DNA of 64,000 nucleotides from Kangiellaceae bacterium. Its GTDB lineage: Bacteria; Pseudomonadota; Gammaproteobacteria; Enterobacterales; Kangiellaceae. The position numbers and the translations under genes were made by a program. A model generated the notes under the pieces. The model had not been told where the DNA came from. It saw only the letters and a program-made list of their open reading frames with translations, and made no database searches. The DNA is taken from contig JAPHTP010000020.1 of assembly GCA_026196875.1 (NCBI GenBank), forward strand, positions 1 to 64,000, read 5' to 3'. How positions within the stretch are numbered: the first letter of the stretch is position 1; each line of letters starts with the position of its first letter. Below are positions 1-10,503 of this stretch, piece by piece.

Positions 1-3000
1 AAAGCCGCGTCTTGCAAATAACTCTGTTCATTGATTTCTGGTAGTTTGTATTGTTGGCTTTCGAGCGGCAGTAACTGCGCCTTCTTTTCTTCTGGCATAT
101 TGCTAACAAGGTGCTCAGCAATTAGCAAGGGTGAATGAAGTGATTTAAGTAATTCATTCAATGAAATCTCAACGCCATATTGGACAACCAAACTACGCCC
201 AAGACGAACTAGCATTAGTGAGTCCAAGCCTAGTGATAATAAGTGCACACCTTGTGAAAGTTCGCTTTCATCAATACCGCTCACTTCGGCAATCAACGAT
301 AATATGTTCTCTACTACTTCTGTTAAGTCAACCTCTTCCGCTAAAGTACTCGAAGCCTGTTGGTTACTCGCTACAATTTTTGAGTTTGTCATTGGTTTAA
401 CTTCATCCTTGTTGTCCTTCACAGGATTAAAATTCGAGGCAGTTTGCGACGCTACTGACAAAGTGCTCTTCTGGTTCAACTCAAACCAAAAACGCTCCCT
501 TTTGAATGCTGTATTTGGCAACGAGACAAATGGCGCCGAGCTGCCTTCATGGTAGCTGTCCCAGTTGATATCGGCACCAGCCTTGAAATATTGGATGAGG
601 CTCTCATTGATTTGAATCCAGGCATCCTTACCTTCCCTTAATGATGGTGCAAACATATTATCCTGCCCGTTATGCATCTCCGCAGCCAACCCGGTTAATG
701 TGGCATTACCACCAATTTCGATAAAATATTTTGTGTCTGCTTGAAGGGCTCGATGAAATGCATCTTCGAATAAAACAGGCTTGCATAAATGTTTTGCCCA
801 ATAGTTCGCTGCCATATCATCACTACGGCGGATCAACTCTCCGGTAATACTCGAATAAATTGGCAATCGGGGCTGGTTGAATTCAATTGAAGACAAGCCT
901 TCTGCCAACTGTTCCGCGCTGTCTGCCATTAACGGACTATGAAACGCATGTTGAATCGCCAAGGACTCGGTAAAAACTCTTGCTTCTTTTGCTCTGGCAA
1001 TAACTTTGTCAACAGAATTTCCCCGCCCAGATATAGTCACATTTTCGGAGGAATTTACTGCAGCTATCCAAACATTATCGATGCCATCACAAAACGCTTC
1101 TGCTTGTTGGCGATTGCATAGCAGTCCAGCCATTTTTCCATCGGCGTTACTTTCCTGCATAATTTGGGCACGTAAAGCTACCATTCTTACGGCATCGTGG
1201 AGACTAAGAATTCCAGCTTCAACCGCTGCAGCATATTCACCGATGCTATGGCCAATCACACAATCCGGAACAATACCTAACGACTTCCAGAATTGCGTTA
1301 AGGCATACTCGACACTAAAAATAAGCGCTTGAGTGACTAAGGCATTGTTTAGATTTTCATCTTTACCATTGTCAACAACATGGTCGACCAATGATATCTT
1401 TAAACTCTTATTGAAGAGCTTGGCGCAATTGTCAAACGACTCTCGATAAACGGAGGAATTTTGGTAGAGGCTTAGACCTATGCCCTGATAGCATGATCCC
1501 TGCCCCGTATATAGAAAAGCGACACCATTGGAGCCAAAATCACCTGTGCGGATCTTAAAGTCCGTTTCTACAAAGCCACTTTTCTTCTCAACAAAACGAT
1601 TGAGTTTTGTGATTAATTGTTCGGCATTTTTCGCAAGGCATGCATAACGAAAAGGGTTACCACTCCGCAGGAAGTTACTCGCTCTGCACCAGTCTTGCAG
1701 CTTGGCTCGTTCAAACTGAGGCTCACTTAATCTCTCTGCACATTCAGTTAAACTTTTAAGTAATCCTTCATCAGACTTTGCTGACCATGTAAAAAGGTAT
1801 GGCTTAGCCGATGAACGAGCGATATTCTGCTTTGTACTTTTTTCAGACTGCCCATTTTCTCGTTGATAAGACTGCAAAACCATATGAGCATTACTGCCGT
1901 TAATACCTAATGAAGTAATCGCACCGGTCCTAATATGATTGTGCCACGGCCACGGCATCAAACGATCAACAACTCTTAATGAAGCAGTATTCCAATCAAG
2001 TAAATGATTCGGTTTATTGTGGTGTAGATTTGGTGGTATCTGCGCATGCCGTAAAGACAACACCATCTTGATCAGGCTAGCCATGCCCGCGGCGGCTTCT
2101 AAGTGTCCCAGGTTTGACTTAACGCTACCTAAGTAAAGTGGTCGGTTGCGCCCTGCAAAAACCTTATTCAGTCCGTTAGCTTCCTGTGGGTCTCCTAGTT
2201 TTGTGCCAGAACCATGAGCCTCCACGAAGTCAATTTGCTCTGGTCGAATTTGACCAACTTGTTGGGCTCGTCTAATTACAGTTTCTTGTGCTTCAGCACT
2301 CGGCACAGTTAAACCACCATTATGCCCGTTGTGGTTGACTGCTGTGCCACGAATAACAGCAAGGATATTGTCACCGTCACGCTCAGCTTCTGAGAGACGC
2401 TTAAGCACAACAGCTCCGCATCCTTCGCTCCTAATATAACCATCAGCACCATCATCAAAACTTCGGCACCTACCGCTTGGTGAAAGTGCGTTTAAACTGG
2501 AGTAGCAAATATGTCCATCGGGCTTTAAAATAAGATTTACCGCAGCAACAATGGCTTGATCGCATGAGCCTGCTTGAAGTTCTCTGACGCCATGATGGAG
2601 ACTAACCAATGACGATGAACACGCCGAGTCCAGCGCAACACTTGGCCCCTGCAAACCGAATACGTAAGATATACGACCGGACGCGGTATTAAACATATTT
2701 CCGGTTGACGAGTAAGGTCCTGTTTCATGGCCGTAATCTTTGCCAACTTCAGCGTACTCCGAACTCGATATTCCAACAAAAACACCAGTGTTAGAACCTT
2801 TTAATTTGGTAACATCAAAACCGGCATTTTCAAAACCTTCGTGGCACACCTCAAGTAACAATCTTTGCTGCGGATCCATTGAGCGTGCTTCCACCGGAGT
2901 AATACCAAAAAACCTCGCATCGAACATTTCAATATCCGATAAAAATCCACCTTGCTGACAACTGATCGGTCTATCTTTTTGAGGATCTTGGCTCCACCTC

Positions 3001-5282
3001 TCCTCTGGCAGCGGCCCGACTGGGTCATCTCCTCGGCATAACAAATCCCAAAATGCTTGCGGGCTATTCGCTCCGCCGGGAAAGCGACAAGACATCCCGA
3101 TAATGGCGATATCTTCTGTCCTCTGGTGCTTTCGCTTACCTACAGAACCACCATTTTGAGATTCCTCTACTCTGTTCTCGTGTTCCCCTCGTAAGGCTTC
3201 AACTATACAATCTGTCAGCTGATTTATACTGGCGTTATCCAATGCTGCCACCGACGACAATGCAACATTAAACTCTGCTTCCATTTGTTCCTGAATATTC
3301 ACTAGACGAATAGAAGGTATACCGATATCGAAAAAGCTAGTTTCATCATCCAGCTGTTCAACCTTCGCTTCTTGGATTATTAATTCACGAATACGCTGCT
3401 TTAATTTGCGCCTTTGCTGCTGCAACTCAATTAAATTGGATTTACTCTGTTCTTGGTCATTTATTAATCCAGATTCAGTCGCAGCAAATTTGGATAGGTC
3501 TTGTTCAGAATTTACTGACTTATCTCGAAGTACTTTTTTAACCCTAAGCCGGGTTTGGCCAAGTTCGGCTAGGACTTGATCAAATTCACCATTTAGAAAT
3601 TCGCTACGCAATCTAAAACGCTGCACTTTTCCACTGGTAGTCTTGGGGATATTACTAGCAGGAACGACGTAGTCTACGTTTAAGCCGAAGCTATTGAGAA
3701 CAATTTCACGAAGTTCTTCAACAAAAGACCTAAATCCGTCGGCCCCCTTTTTGTAATAAACGAAAATAGCTAGCTGTTCGCAGCTTTGCTCCGGATGTGG
3801 GATTGAACACGCAATAAATTGATTTAGAGATTGTTTACCCTTGGTTTGTAGAATTGCTCTTTCTATATCATACGGAAAATAATTAATCCCATTGATGATA
3901 ATCATTTCTTTAAGTCGGCTGGCAAACACAAGTTTACCATCATTTAAAAATCCCAAGTCTCCGGTATTAAACCATCCATCACCATCAACGGCCACTGCAG
4001 AGGCTTGCGGATTATTGTAATAGCCTTTTGAAACATTCTTTCCAAAAATCTCTATTTTTCCAACGACTCTGTCCGGTAGTGCATTATTTCTTTCATCCGT
4101 TATTCGAACTTGAACACTCGGCAATAGAGCACCACAATCAACCAACTTAATAACATTTTCGTCTTCTTCATGAACGTCAACTACCCTATCGCCAATACTC
4201 AATTTTTCTCTGTCAACAAAGTACTCGATAACCCCATCACCAGGCTTACCTAACGAAACCATGAGCGAAGCCTCAGCAAGCCCATATGCACAATAAATAA
4301 CATCAGAACTCATCTTATATTGTTGCATTTCAGTACAAAACTGGCGGCTTAATTCGGCAGATATTGGCTCCGCGCCATTGATGATCATTCTGATGCAAGA
4401 CAGGTCCCAATCCCATTCATGCTTGCGCCGTCTTTTATAGAGTTTTAAGAAGTGCTGATAACCAAAGTTTGGACAACCAAGAATAGTTGCGCGAAACTTA
4501 TCAACCGCTTGAAACCAGATAGCCGGCGACCAGATATAAGCTTTAGTCGGAATATGAACTTGATTAACTTGCCCAACAATTGGCGCCAAATGAAATGCTA
4601 TCAATCCAAAGTCATGAGATTTAGGTTTCCAACTCAAAAACACATCGTCTTCGCTCTGATCAGTTTTCTGCAAAATATCTTCGATATTGACAATTAAATT
4701 TGAGTGAGTTAATACAACTCCTTTGGGGACTCCGGTGGAACCTGATGAAAACTGAATGAACGCAATATCGTCAGGACTTATTTCTGGTAAATTAAGTTCC
4801 CACGAATCTTCAGATGGCCCTTCATTCGATATCCAATTCTTTGGGAGAAAAGAGCGTGAAAGCATCTTTTCATTAAACAAGTCGGAAGCATCAAATTCAC
4901 CCCCAAAAGACTTTGCGTGCTTTTGTAGTTTTTCATATAAAGAGGAATTATCAGTTGCTAACCAAGGACTCTTAAGTACCCCCCAAACACTGAATATTTT
5001 ATGAGCATTGTCAGCTATGTTTGCATATGCAAGTGGAATTGGAATAATACCACCCAATAAGCATGCCCAATATGCCTGCACAAAGTCGACCAATTGATCA
5101 AACTGCAGTACTAACTCATCGCCCTGTTTGACTCCTTGCTTTTGGAATGCCTCCAGGTATTCTTTGGCACCTGACAATAGATCGGCATAGGACAAATAAG
5201 ACTCTTCACCAATCCCGTAAAAATGAATACCTTTATCCGTTTTCGCACTCGCGATCAGCGCTTCATTTAATGTTTTAATCAT
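1..5282 (-). CDS. Type I polyketide synthase, AMP-ligase-ACP-KS-AT-ACP, partial (continues past left edge)
   Basis: The frame is open from an ATG at 5282 to the window edge, about 1760 codons, with no stop. Approximate domains: residues 1-560, an acyl-AMP ligase (fatty-acyl/FAAL type) ending in [10 protein letters not shown]; about 650, a carrier protein ([11 protein letters not shown], Ser for phosphopantetheine); 715-1150, a ketosynthase with active-site motif DSACSSS, plus VEAHGSGT and [11 protein letters not shown] carrying the two His; 1230-1520, an acyltransferase with GHSIGEY and a HAFH motif, usually malonyl-type; about 1690, a second carrier protein (GLDSLMLV). The sequence then continues in a linker ending SYLQDAA, cut by the edge, so the next domain is unknown. 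The ligase would load an acyl starter onto the first carrier without CoA. It lies 26 bp after the acyl-CoA dehydrogenase gene, in the same operon as the extender-unit genes. Product unknown. Confidence 0.95.
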   Translation of the reverse strand, partial: MIKTLNEALIASAKTDKGIHFYGIGEESYLSYADLLSGAKEYLEAFQKQGVKQGDELVLQFDQLVDFVQAYWACLLGGIIPIPLAYANIADNAHKIFSVWGVLKSPWLATDNSSLYEKLQKHAKSFGGEFDASDLFNEKMLSRSFLPKNWISNEGPSEDSWELNLPEISPDDIAFIQFSSGSTGVPKGVVLTHSNLIVNIEDILQKTDQSEDDVFLSWKPKSHDFGLIAFHLAPIVGQVNQVHIPTKAYIWSPAIWFQAVDKFRATILGCPNFGYQHFLKLYKRRRKHEWDWDLSCIRMIINGAEPISAELSRQFCTEMQQYKMSSDVIYCAYGLAEASLMVSLGKPGDGVIEYFVDREKLSIGDRVVDVHEEDENVIKLVDCGALLPSVQVRITDERNNALPDRVVGKIEIFGKNVSKGYYNNPQASAVAVDGDGWFNTGDLGFLNDGKLVFASRLKEMIIINGINYFPYDIERAILQTKGKQSLNQFIACSIPHPEQSCEQLAIFVYYKKGADGFRSFVEELREIVLNSFGLNVDYVVPASNIPKTTSGKVQRFRLRSEFLNGEFDQVLAELGQTRLRVKKVLRDKSVNSEQDLSKFAATESGLINDQEQSKSNLIELQQQRRKLKQRIRELIIQEAKVEQLDDETSFFDIGIPSIRLVNIQEQMEAEFNVALSSVAALDNASINQLTDCIVEALRGEHENRVEESQNGGSVGKRKHQRTEDIAIIGMSCRFPGGANSPQAFWDLLCRGDDPVGPLPEERWSQDPQKDRPISCQQGGFLSDIEMFDARFFGITPVEARSMDPQQRLLLEVCHEGFENAGFDVTKLKGSNTGVFVGISSSEYAEVGKDYGHETGPYSSTGNMFNTASGRISYVFGLQGPSVALDSACSSSLVSLHHGVRELQAGSCDQAIVAAVNLILKPDGHICYSSLNALSPSGRCRSFDDGADGYIRSEGCGAVVLKRLSEAERDGDNILAVIRGTAVNHNGHNGGLTVPSAEAQETVIRRAQQVGQIRPEQIDFVEAHGSGTKLGDPQEANGLNKVFAGRNRPLYLGSVKSNLGHLEAAAGMASLIKMVLSLRHAQIPPNLHHNKPNHLLDWNTASLRVVDRLMPWPWHNHIRTGAITSLGINGSNAHMVLQSYQRENGQSEKSTKQNIARSSAKPYLFTWSAKSDEGLLKSLTECAERLSEPQFERAKLQDWCRASNFLRSGNPFRYACLAKNAEQLITKLNRFVEKKSGFVETDFKIRTGDFGSNGVAFLYTGQGSCYQGIGLSLYQNSSVYRESFDNCAKLFNKSLKISLVDHVVDNGKDENLNNALVTQALIFSVEYALTQFWKSLGIVPDCVIGHSIGEYAAAVEAGILSLHDAVRMVALRAQIMQESNADGKMAGLLCNRQQAEAFCDGIDNVWIAAVNSSENVTISGRGNSVDKVIARAKEARVFTESLAIQHAFHSPLMADSAEQLAEGLSSIEFNQPRLPIYSSITGELIRRSDDMAANYWAKHLCKPVLFEDAFHRALQADTKYFIEIGGNATLTGLAAEMHNGQDNMFAPSLREGKDAWIQINESLIQYFKAGADINWDSYHEGSSAPFVSLPNTAFKRERFWFELNQKSTLSVASQTASNFNPVKDNKDEVKPMTNSKIVASNQQASSTLAEEVDLTEVVENILSLIAEVSGIDESELSQGVHLLSLGLDSLMLVRLGRSLVVQYGVEISLNELLKSLHSPLLIAEHLVSNMPEEKKAQLLPLESQQYKLPEINEQSYLQDAA

Positions 5283-5308
5283 AACTATCAACTTCACTGT
5301 TAAAGTAT

Positions 5309-6526
5309 TTAAACGCTCGCAACTAGTTTATTCTTAGCTTCTGATAATCCAGCTTTATCACTCGCAGACTTTGAATTGGGATAGTGTTTTTTTAATGCCA
5401 CTCGATAATAGTCACGAAGTGCTTGTCCAGCTATCATCAATTGCTGAATTTGGGACGTTCCCTCAATAATTTCCAGGACCTTCGCTTCCCGGAATAAACG
5501 TTCTACAGCGTATGAGTTCCATATCCCATTACCGCCAAATATTTGAACCGCATTACTGCTAACTTCTGCAGCGGCTTTTGATGTCAGATATTTAGCGATA
5601 TTAGTCTCAGTAACAGCGCGCTGGTCACCCTTGATTCGCATTTCAGCAATTTTTTCGCACATAGCTCTGCCGGCGTGTAAAGACGTTGTAGAATCAGCGA
5701 TCATTGCTTTAATTAATTGGTTCTGAGAGATTTTTGTTCCAAACTGTACTCTGCTACGCGAGTAAGTCACCATTTCCTCAAGTGCTGCACAAATAATTGC
5801 CAATCCACCCCATGCGATGCTGTAACGACCATAGAATAGAGCAGTGTTCGCGACAAAACTAAAACCCATTCCTGCTCTCCCGAGCATGTTTAATTTTGGT
5901 ACTGAAACATTCTCAAAACTAATTTCTGCCAAATGAGCTCCTCGACTAGCCATTAGACCTGACATAGGACTAGTGGTAACCCCCGGCATATTTCGTTCTA
6001 CAATAAATGCGCTAGTCTTTTCGTCCTTGCTTGCGAATACTAAAAATAGATCTGCAACACCTCCATAAGTAATCCACTTTTTAGTACCGTTAATCACATA
6101 GTGATCATCGAACTCCTGATAGCTCGTTTGAATAGAAGCAGCATCTGAGCCGGCCTCCGGCTCAGATAAGGCGAAGCAAGCAATTTTTTCTCCCGAGGCC
6201 ATTACAGGCAAGAAAGTCTGCTTTTGCTCATCAGATCCTAACTTCGCAACTGTCTCTCCGACCAGGCTGGTATGAACGGTTAGTAAAGCTCTAACTGAGT
6301 TACACCCTTTGCCAATTTCTTCGGTGATCCGACCGTAAGTTAATGCGTCTACAGCCAATCCTCCATATTCAATTGGAAAAATCGACCTCAAGAATCCTTG
6401 CTCAGCCATCTGCTGAATAACTTCCTTGCTGACACCATTCTCTTCAAAATCTGCTACTCTTGAACGGACAATATCTTGTGAGAATCGTCTCGCGCGTTCG
6501 ACTATTGAATCGTACTCAGTGTTCAC
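5309..6526 (-). CDS. Acyl-CoA dehydrogenase of the FkbI type (extender-unit oxidation)
   Basis: About 405 residues with the full acyl-CoA dehydrogenase fold: the FAD/substrate motif CFALSEPEAGSD, WITYGG, and the C-terminal QIFGGNGIWNSYAVERLFREAK and EIIEGTSQIQ signatures. In methoxymalonyl-ACP pathways (FK520, ansamitocin, zwittermicin) this enzyme oxidises a hydroxyacyl/glyceryl-ACP intermediate on the carrier protein. I place the start at a GTG (6526) whose bases overlap the stop of the upstream ACP gene in a GTGA junction, with an AGGGGA ribosome-binding site; an in-frame start further upstream would run deep into the ACP gene. It has a lysine/serine-rich C-terminal tail of about 30 residues beyond the usual fold. 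The role comes from gene order and family; substrate is inferred. Confidence 0.9.
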   Translation of the reverse strand: MNTEYDSIVERARRFSQDIVRSRVADFEENGVSKEVIQQMAEQGFLRSIFPIEYGGLAVDALTYGRITEEIGKGCNSVRALLTVHTSLVGETVAKLGSDEQKQTFLPVMASGEKIACFALSEPEAGSDAASIQTSYQEFDDHYVINGTKKWITYGGVADLFLVFASKDEKTSAFIVERNMPGVTTSPMSGLMASRGAHLAEISFENVSVPKLNMLGRAGMGFSFVANTALFYGRYSIAWGGLAIICAALEEMVTYSRSRVQFGTKISQNQLIKAMIADSTTSLHAGRAMCEKIAEMRIKGDQRAVTETNIAKYLTSKAAAEVSSNAVQIFGGNGIWNSYAVERLFREAKVLEIIEGTSQIQQLMIAGQALRDYYRVALKKHYPNSKSASDKAGLSEAKNKLVASV

Positions 6527-6792
6527 ACAGTTTCCCCTTTGAGTTTCGAGGTTAAAGACCACATGGAATCCACAGAACTAAAATTCGATAGCAAGATTTC
6601 GTCGTCGGGCACAGTGATACTAAATTCGTTCTCTAGAAAATTAAGTAGTCGCATGGCGAAAGTCGAGTTAACAAAACCACTAGTAAAAATATTAGTCTCA
6701 TCGGTCAAATCAATGTCCTCATCAAAAACATTCATATTATTTTCGATAAACTGACGAGTTTTAGTTCGGAAACCAAGTTCTACTTCCGGCAT
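6523..6792 (-). CDS. Free-standing acyl carrier protein, FkbJ type
   Basis: 89 residues, the size of a discrete carrier protein. The phosphopantetheine Ser lies in SGFVNSTFAMRLL, about residue 43, in the usual place before helix II, and the protein is acidic. In FkbH-type cassettes such a carrier holds the glyceryl unit while it is oxidised to hydroxymalonyl-ACP. A strong AGGAGGG ribosome-binding site precedes the ATG. The gene follows the FkbH gene by 19 bp and overlaps the acyl-CoA dehydrogenase gene by 4 bp, so the three are translationally linked. It needs a phosphopantetheinyl transferase; one is encoded at 9637-10467. Confidence 0.9.
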   Translation of the reverse strand: MPEVELGFRTKTRQFIENNMNVFDEDIDLTDETNIFTSGFVNSTFAMRLLNFLENEFSITVPDDEILLSNFSSVDSMWSLTSKLKGETV

Positions 6793-6811
6793 AACTTCCC
6801 TCCTGGAATTT

Positions 6812-7885
6812 TTATTCTGTAACTAATTGAACGTATTTAGGGTAACCGCTCGGCGAAATCAGCTCGTGCTCAAACAAGATATTACCTTGTTCATCTTTAT
6901 CAAGTTCCTTGAAACCTGCGAACTGATAAGTCACTAACATTTGCCTATTTCGTGGAGTACGCCGAAAATTTGCGCGCAGTTTATATCCACTGTTGCTTGC
7001 ATACTTTATTAAATAGGTTAGTAACACACTACCGACACCGCGTGCGGCAACGCGGCACGACATCAAGAGCAACTTAATCAACATCACATCGTCTTTGAAC
7101 TCGACCAACACAAGGCCAATTTTTCCGTAGCTACCATATTTATCTGTCAACTCACATACCAAGAGTTGATGTGAATCTGACTTCATGTATTGTTCTAACT
7201 CCTCGTAGCTATATGTGATCCCGGTGGAGTTTAATTGGTTGGTTCTCAAGGTTAATTCTTCAGCTCGAACTAAGTCCATTGGGCTCGCCTGAGAGATCTT
7301 AAATTTCATGCCTAAAGTTGCTAGGAAATCTTCTGGTGTTCCAATAAATTGCTCTTCTTCGTTTTTTCTCTCTATATCTTCCATATAGCGAATACGGCGT
7401 TGGGAAGCGTCGTCAGAAACAGTACCGGACTTAATCCTATCCATCTCTTCAAGAATTAAGTAGTATTCCGAGTCGATACACTCTACTTCAGGGTGTATTG
7501 CACTAACTTCTTCCCTTTCAAAAGGTTGATCATCGATAAATATAAAAGTATCTGCGCCTATATTTAGCTTTTCTCTAATTTTTCCTACCGATGATGATTT
7601 CGGGTTCCAATTTATTTGCGGATAAAGGAAATAATCGAACACCCCAAACTCCTTAAGCTTTTCTACTGCGTCATCGTAGTTGTTTTTGCTCGCGATTGAA
7701 TGCAAAATCCCTCTTTCATCCAACGCTTTGATTACGTCGGCAACTCCTTCTTTAAGCTTTACATCGTCCCCCTCAGCGAGCGTCCCATGCCACAATGTGT
7801 TATCTAAATCCCACACGACACATTTGATTGCTTTATTACTTACTGGTTTAGCTTCACTCTTTAGTTTTTCTTTTATAATTTCCAT
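6812..7885 (-). CDS. FkbH-like HAD-fold glyceryl-ACP synthase with GNAT-like C-terminus
   Basis: About 357 residues. The HAD nucleophile motif VVWDLDNTLWHGTL sits near the N-terminus, the second Asp region is FIFIDDQPFEREEV, and the C-terminal half resembles GNAT acyltransferases (SYGKIGLVLVEF ... CRVAARGVGSVLL). FkbH proteins take 1,3-bisphosphoglycerate, remove a phosphate and load the glyceryl group onto the partner ACP. I place the start at ATG 7885, because AAAGGAG lies at correct spacing before it; a GTG ten codons upstream (7915) has no such site. It is the second gene of the operon, between the FkbK-like dehydrogenase and the ACP, exactly the known cassette order. Family is certain; the exact product is inferred. 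Confidence 0.92.
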   Translation of the reverse strand: MEIIKEKLKSEAKPVSNKAIKCVVWDLDNTLWHGTLAEGDDVKLKEGVADVIKALDERGILHSIASKNNYDDAVEKLKEFGVFDYFLYPQINWNPKSSSVGKIREKLNIGADTFIFIDDQPFEREEVSAIHPEVECIDSEYYLILEEMDRIKSGTVSDDASQRRIRYMEDIERKNEEEQFIGTPEDFLATLGMKFKISQASPMDLVRAEELTLRTNQLNSTGITYSYEELEQYMKSDSHQLLVCELTDKYGSYGKIGLVLVEFKDDVMLIKLLLMSCRVAARGVGSVLLTYLIKYASNSGYKLRANFRRTPRNRQMLVTYQFAGFKELDKDEQGNILFEHELISPSGYPKYVQLVTE

Positions 7886-7922
7886 AACGTTTTCGCTCCT
7901 TTTGCTTAACGCCACAACACTA

Positions 7923-8768
7923 TTAATATGAATAAAAACCTTTACCGGATTTACGACCTAGACATCCCGCATCAACCATTTTTTGCAACAGAGGACAACA
8001 GCGAAATTTGGAATCCTGAAAGCTGTCATAAAGAACTCTCAAAGACTGTACAACGGTATCAAGCCCGATTAAGTCGGCTGTTTCTAAAGGCCCCATATTA
8101 TGTCCATAGCCATGTTTAAAGATATTGTCTATAGCAGCGGGTTCAGCTACTTTATCCTGAACCAGAAATGCTGCTTCATTCATGAACAGATGGGAAAGTC
8201 GATTAGCTACAAAGCCTGGTAGGTCGTCAACTAGAATTGAAAGTTTATTTAACCGCTTTAGGAAATTTTTCGCATTCTGAATTGTCTCTTCGGATGTATG
8301 AAATCCTTTCATTACTTCCACACCTTTTTTTAACGGTACAGGATTCATAAAGTGCATGCCGATCACTCTTGATGGCTCAGGCATTAAGGCAGCTATTTTT
8401 GTGATCGAAATACAACTTGTATTAACGCCATAGTAAGTTTCTTTTGAACAGTACTCTGCTAGTTCACTATAGACCGTCTTCTTGATACCCCAATCTTCGG
8501 TTACATTCTCTATCACCCAACTCGCTTCATGGATGGAATCGTAACCGAGCACAAAATCAACTCTTTCCAGCAACTGTTCAGATGATAAACCTTTGAATGC
8601 CGGACTCATCATTTTGTACATTCTAAGCTTTTCAAAAGCGCTTTTCTTTGCTCGATCTAATGCTATCTTGTTTACGTCCTTTAGTATTACTCTAAAGTCG
8701 TGAGCAGCGCAGCTAAGAGCTATATCCACCCCCATTACGCCAGCACCAATTACAGCAACTGTGTTCAA
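7923..8768 (-). CDS. 3-hydroxyacyl-CoA dehydrogenase family, FkbK type
   Basis: 281 residues with an N-terminal NAD-binding Rossmann fold (VAVIGAGVMGVDIAL), the family signature around GMHFMNPVPLKKGVEV, and the C-terminal helical domain (DLPGFVANRLSH ... GYGHNMGPLETADLIGLD, GRKSGKGFYSY). Primary-metabolism relatives oxidise 3-hydroxybutyryl-CoA; here the neighbours FkbH, ACP and FkbI point to oxidation of the glyceryl-ACP hydroxyl during hydroxymalonyl-ACP synthesis. The start is TTG (8768), strongly supported by AAGGAGG six bases upstream. First gene of the PKS operon; the promoter must lie in the AT-rich region upstream. Confidence 0.9.
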   Translation of the reverse strand: MNTVAVIGAGVMGVDIALSCAAHDFRVILKDVNKIALDRAKKSAFEKLRMYKMMSPAFKGLSSEQLLERVDFVLGYDSIHEASWVIENVTEDWGIKKTVYSELAEYCSKETYYGVNTSCISITKIAALMPEPSRVIGMHFMNPVPLKKGVEVMKGFHTSEETIQNAKNFLKRLNKLSILVDDLPGFVANRLSHLFMNEAAFLVQDKVAEPAAIDNIFKHGYGHNMGPLETADLIGLDTVVQSLRVLYDSFQDSKFRCCPLLQKMVDAGCLGRKSGKGFYSY

Positions 8769-9636
8769 CTAAATCCTCCTTGCCACACGCTAAAAATCAT
8801 TTCCAAAGACCCAAAAGGGAGCGCAAACCCATATAAGAAAATGAGTTTTTCCACTAGCTTTTTCAAGGTTAAAATCTAAACGGAAATTCCCGCTAAAACT
8901 GATTCTCTCGCCTGTCTCTCATAGACCTATCTCTTGCAAATATTTTCTTCTATGAATCCAAAAAAAAACAAGAAGCAAGTCACAACATCTTACCGACTAA
9001 TGAAATAGCCTTCAGCTAAAACAAGCTCAATTAAAAACATCCCTTTTATTTATTTGATAGATATTATTTTCCCTTTATTTGATTACACTCATATGAAAAA
9101 TAAACTCAAACATAGAAGAATATTTCTTACTTAAAGCAAAATCAGAAAAAACAAGTTCAAAGAATCTGTTTTTCATATCCGCCTGAAATATCCTTTTCCT
9201 TTTTGAATTATTTTTGACACGCGAGATTTTACAACAAACGCAATTTTTTTAATGAGATATTTCAAAAATAATCTCAACTTTTCACGACGCATAGCAATAA
9301 CTTTTCAATCTAACACCCCTGCAAAAAATGGAAGAAAGAAAACGCAAAAAAAACAAAATAAAAAAGACAGAGAAACGCTAAAAAATTAAAAAAATAAAAC
9401 CCATCGGTCACAGTTTATTTTCCAGTCCAGAACAAAACGTCCGACCAGTAACCATTAGAATAAGAAGGCAGATCGCATTTAACCAAAGGAGAAATAAAAA
9501 AAGAAAATAGATTCATTAATAGCAAACATAGAAAGCAAAAAACTTACTACCTGAACATAAAGAAAAACAAACCAGAACCAATTCAGGTAGAGTAAATTTT
9601 TACAGGCAGGTCAACTAATATCTGTAACAGGTACTA
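8769..9636. other. 868-bp AT-rich non-coding region upstream of the PKS operon
   Basis: No open frame of credible length on either strand. The sequence is markedly A-rich on the plus strand, especially 9310-9400 and 9480-9570. It must hold the promoter of the minus-strand fkbK-fkbH-ACP-fkbI-PKS operon and the end of the phosphopantetheinyl transferase transcript. I saw a small palindrome (GGAAATTCC, near 8881) but no convincing -35/-10 pair or operator. Long AT-rich leaders of this kind are often bound by H-NS-like silencers; that is inference only. Confidence 0.6.
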
Positions 9637-10467
9637 TTAAACGAAAGCTCTAATCTGTTCCTTAACAGAAGAATTACCCATTAAGCGAATGCTTATCGGA
9701 GAGTCAACACAGGTAACAGCAAGATGGTAGTCAGTCGAATCTTCATACCAATGTTCTGAGTAAAGTTTATATAAAGTACTATTGAACTCAGTGACAATAT
9801 AATCTGAATATTCTAGAAACGTTGTATTGATATTCCTCATAGAGAAATTCAAGCCTATGCCTAAAGCTTTGAGTGCAGATTCTTTGACTGTCCACATTTT
9901 GTAGAAGTGTCTAGAAAGTTCCTTGTTAGAAAGAGAATTAATCAGTGCGAACTCAGAGTCCGTAAAGTGTTTACAAACTATTTGCTTTATAAACGGCTTC
10001 ATCGAATCATCTTGTTTTTCCAGGTCAATACCAACTTCGACTTGCTCGCTAATGCATAGAGCTATCGCTCCACAACTATGCGAGATGTTGAAGTTTAATG
10101 ATTTCTGCATACCATCTACTTCTAACTTTCCAAAGTTGTCTCTTTTTATGAGTTTCACATTTTCAGGAGGAATATCTGCTGCAAAAGCGAGCATGATTTT
10201 GGCAAATGCCCTGGAAAACACAAATTCGCTCATTCTGTGTTTTGCTTTTATTTTTTTATAAATAGCTTTCTCATCACAATCTAGTAATTTGAAAGCGACT
10301 TCAAATGGCAGCTCGTTAGAAATTTCAGTTTCTTTTACTAGATAAACCTTAGCTATCAGATCATCCTTTTCTTCGTCACCTTTCGAAACAGGCAAGCCTA
10401 AACCTGAACTCCTATCCCTTAGAAAAGACTGCATAAAACTATTATATTCCCTGTTCGATATTTTCAT
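9637..10467 (-). CDS. Sfp-type 4'-phosphopantetheinyl transferase
   Basis: About 276 residues from ATG 10467. It carries the Sfp-family signatures: FNISHSCGAIALC, the metal-binding VEVGIDLEKQDD, and MWTVKESALKALGIGL (the WxxKES/A motif). Sfp-type enzymes transfer phosphopantetheine from CoA to the Ser of PKS/NRPS carrier proteins, so the likely targets are the three carrier proteins at 1-6792. A TTG directly after the preceding stop (10503) would also read in frame and add 12 residues, but neither start has a clear ribosome-binding site. The gene abuts the LytTR regulator gene and is the last of the minus-strand string, which may tie carrier-protein activation to that two-component system. 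Confidence 0.93.
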   Translation of the reverse strand: MKISNREYNSFMQSFLRDRSSGLGLPVSKGDEEKDDLIAKVYLVKETEISNELPFEVAFKLLDCDEKAIYKKIKAKHRMSEFVFSRAFAKIMLAFAADIPPENVKLIKRDNFGKLEVDGMQKSLNFNISHSCGAIALCISEQVEVGIDLEKQDDSMKPFIKQIVCKHFTDSEFALINSLSNKELSRHFYKMWTVKESALKALGIGLNFSMRNINTTFLEYSDYIVTEFNSTLYKLYSEHWYEDSTDYHLAVTCVDSPISIRLMGNSSVKEQIRAFV

Positions 10468-10503
10468 GGTATTTGAAAAGACGCTGAATGACCTTACCAA
10501 CAA

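Noticed and set aside
304-1332. Open frames of 60-108 codons on the plus strand inside the PKS gene
   Set aside because: They lie opposite conserved AT and ACP sequence on the minus strand and show no protein-like pattern or ribosome-binding sites.
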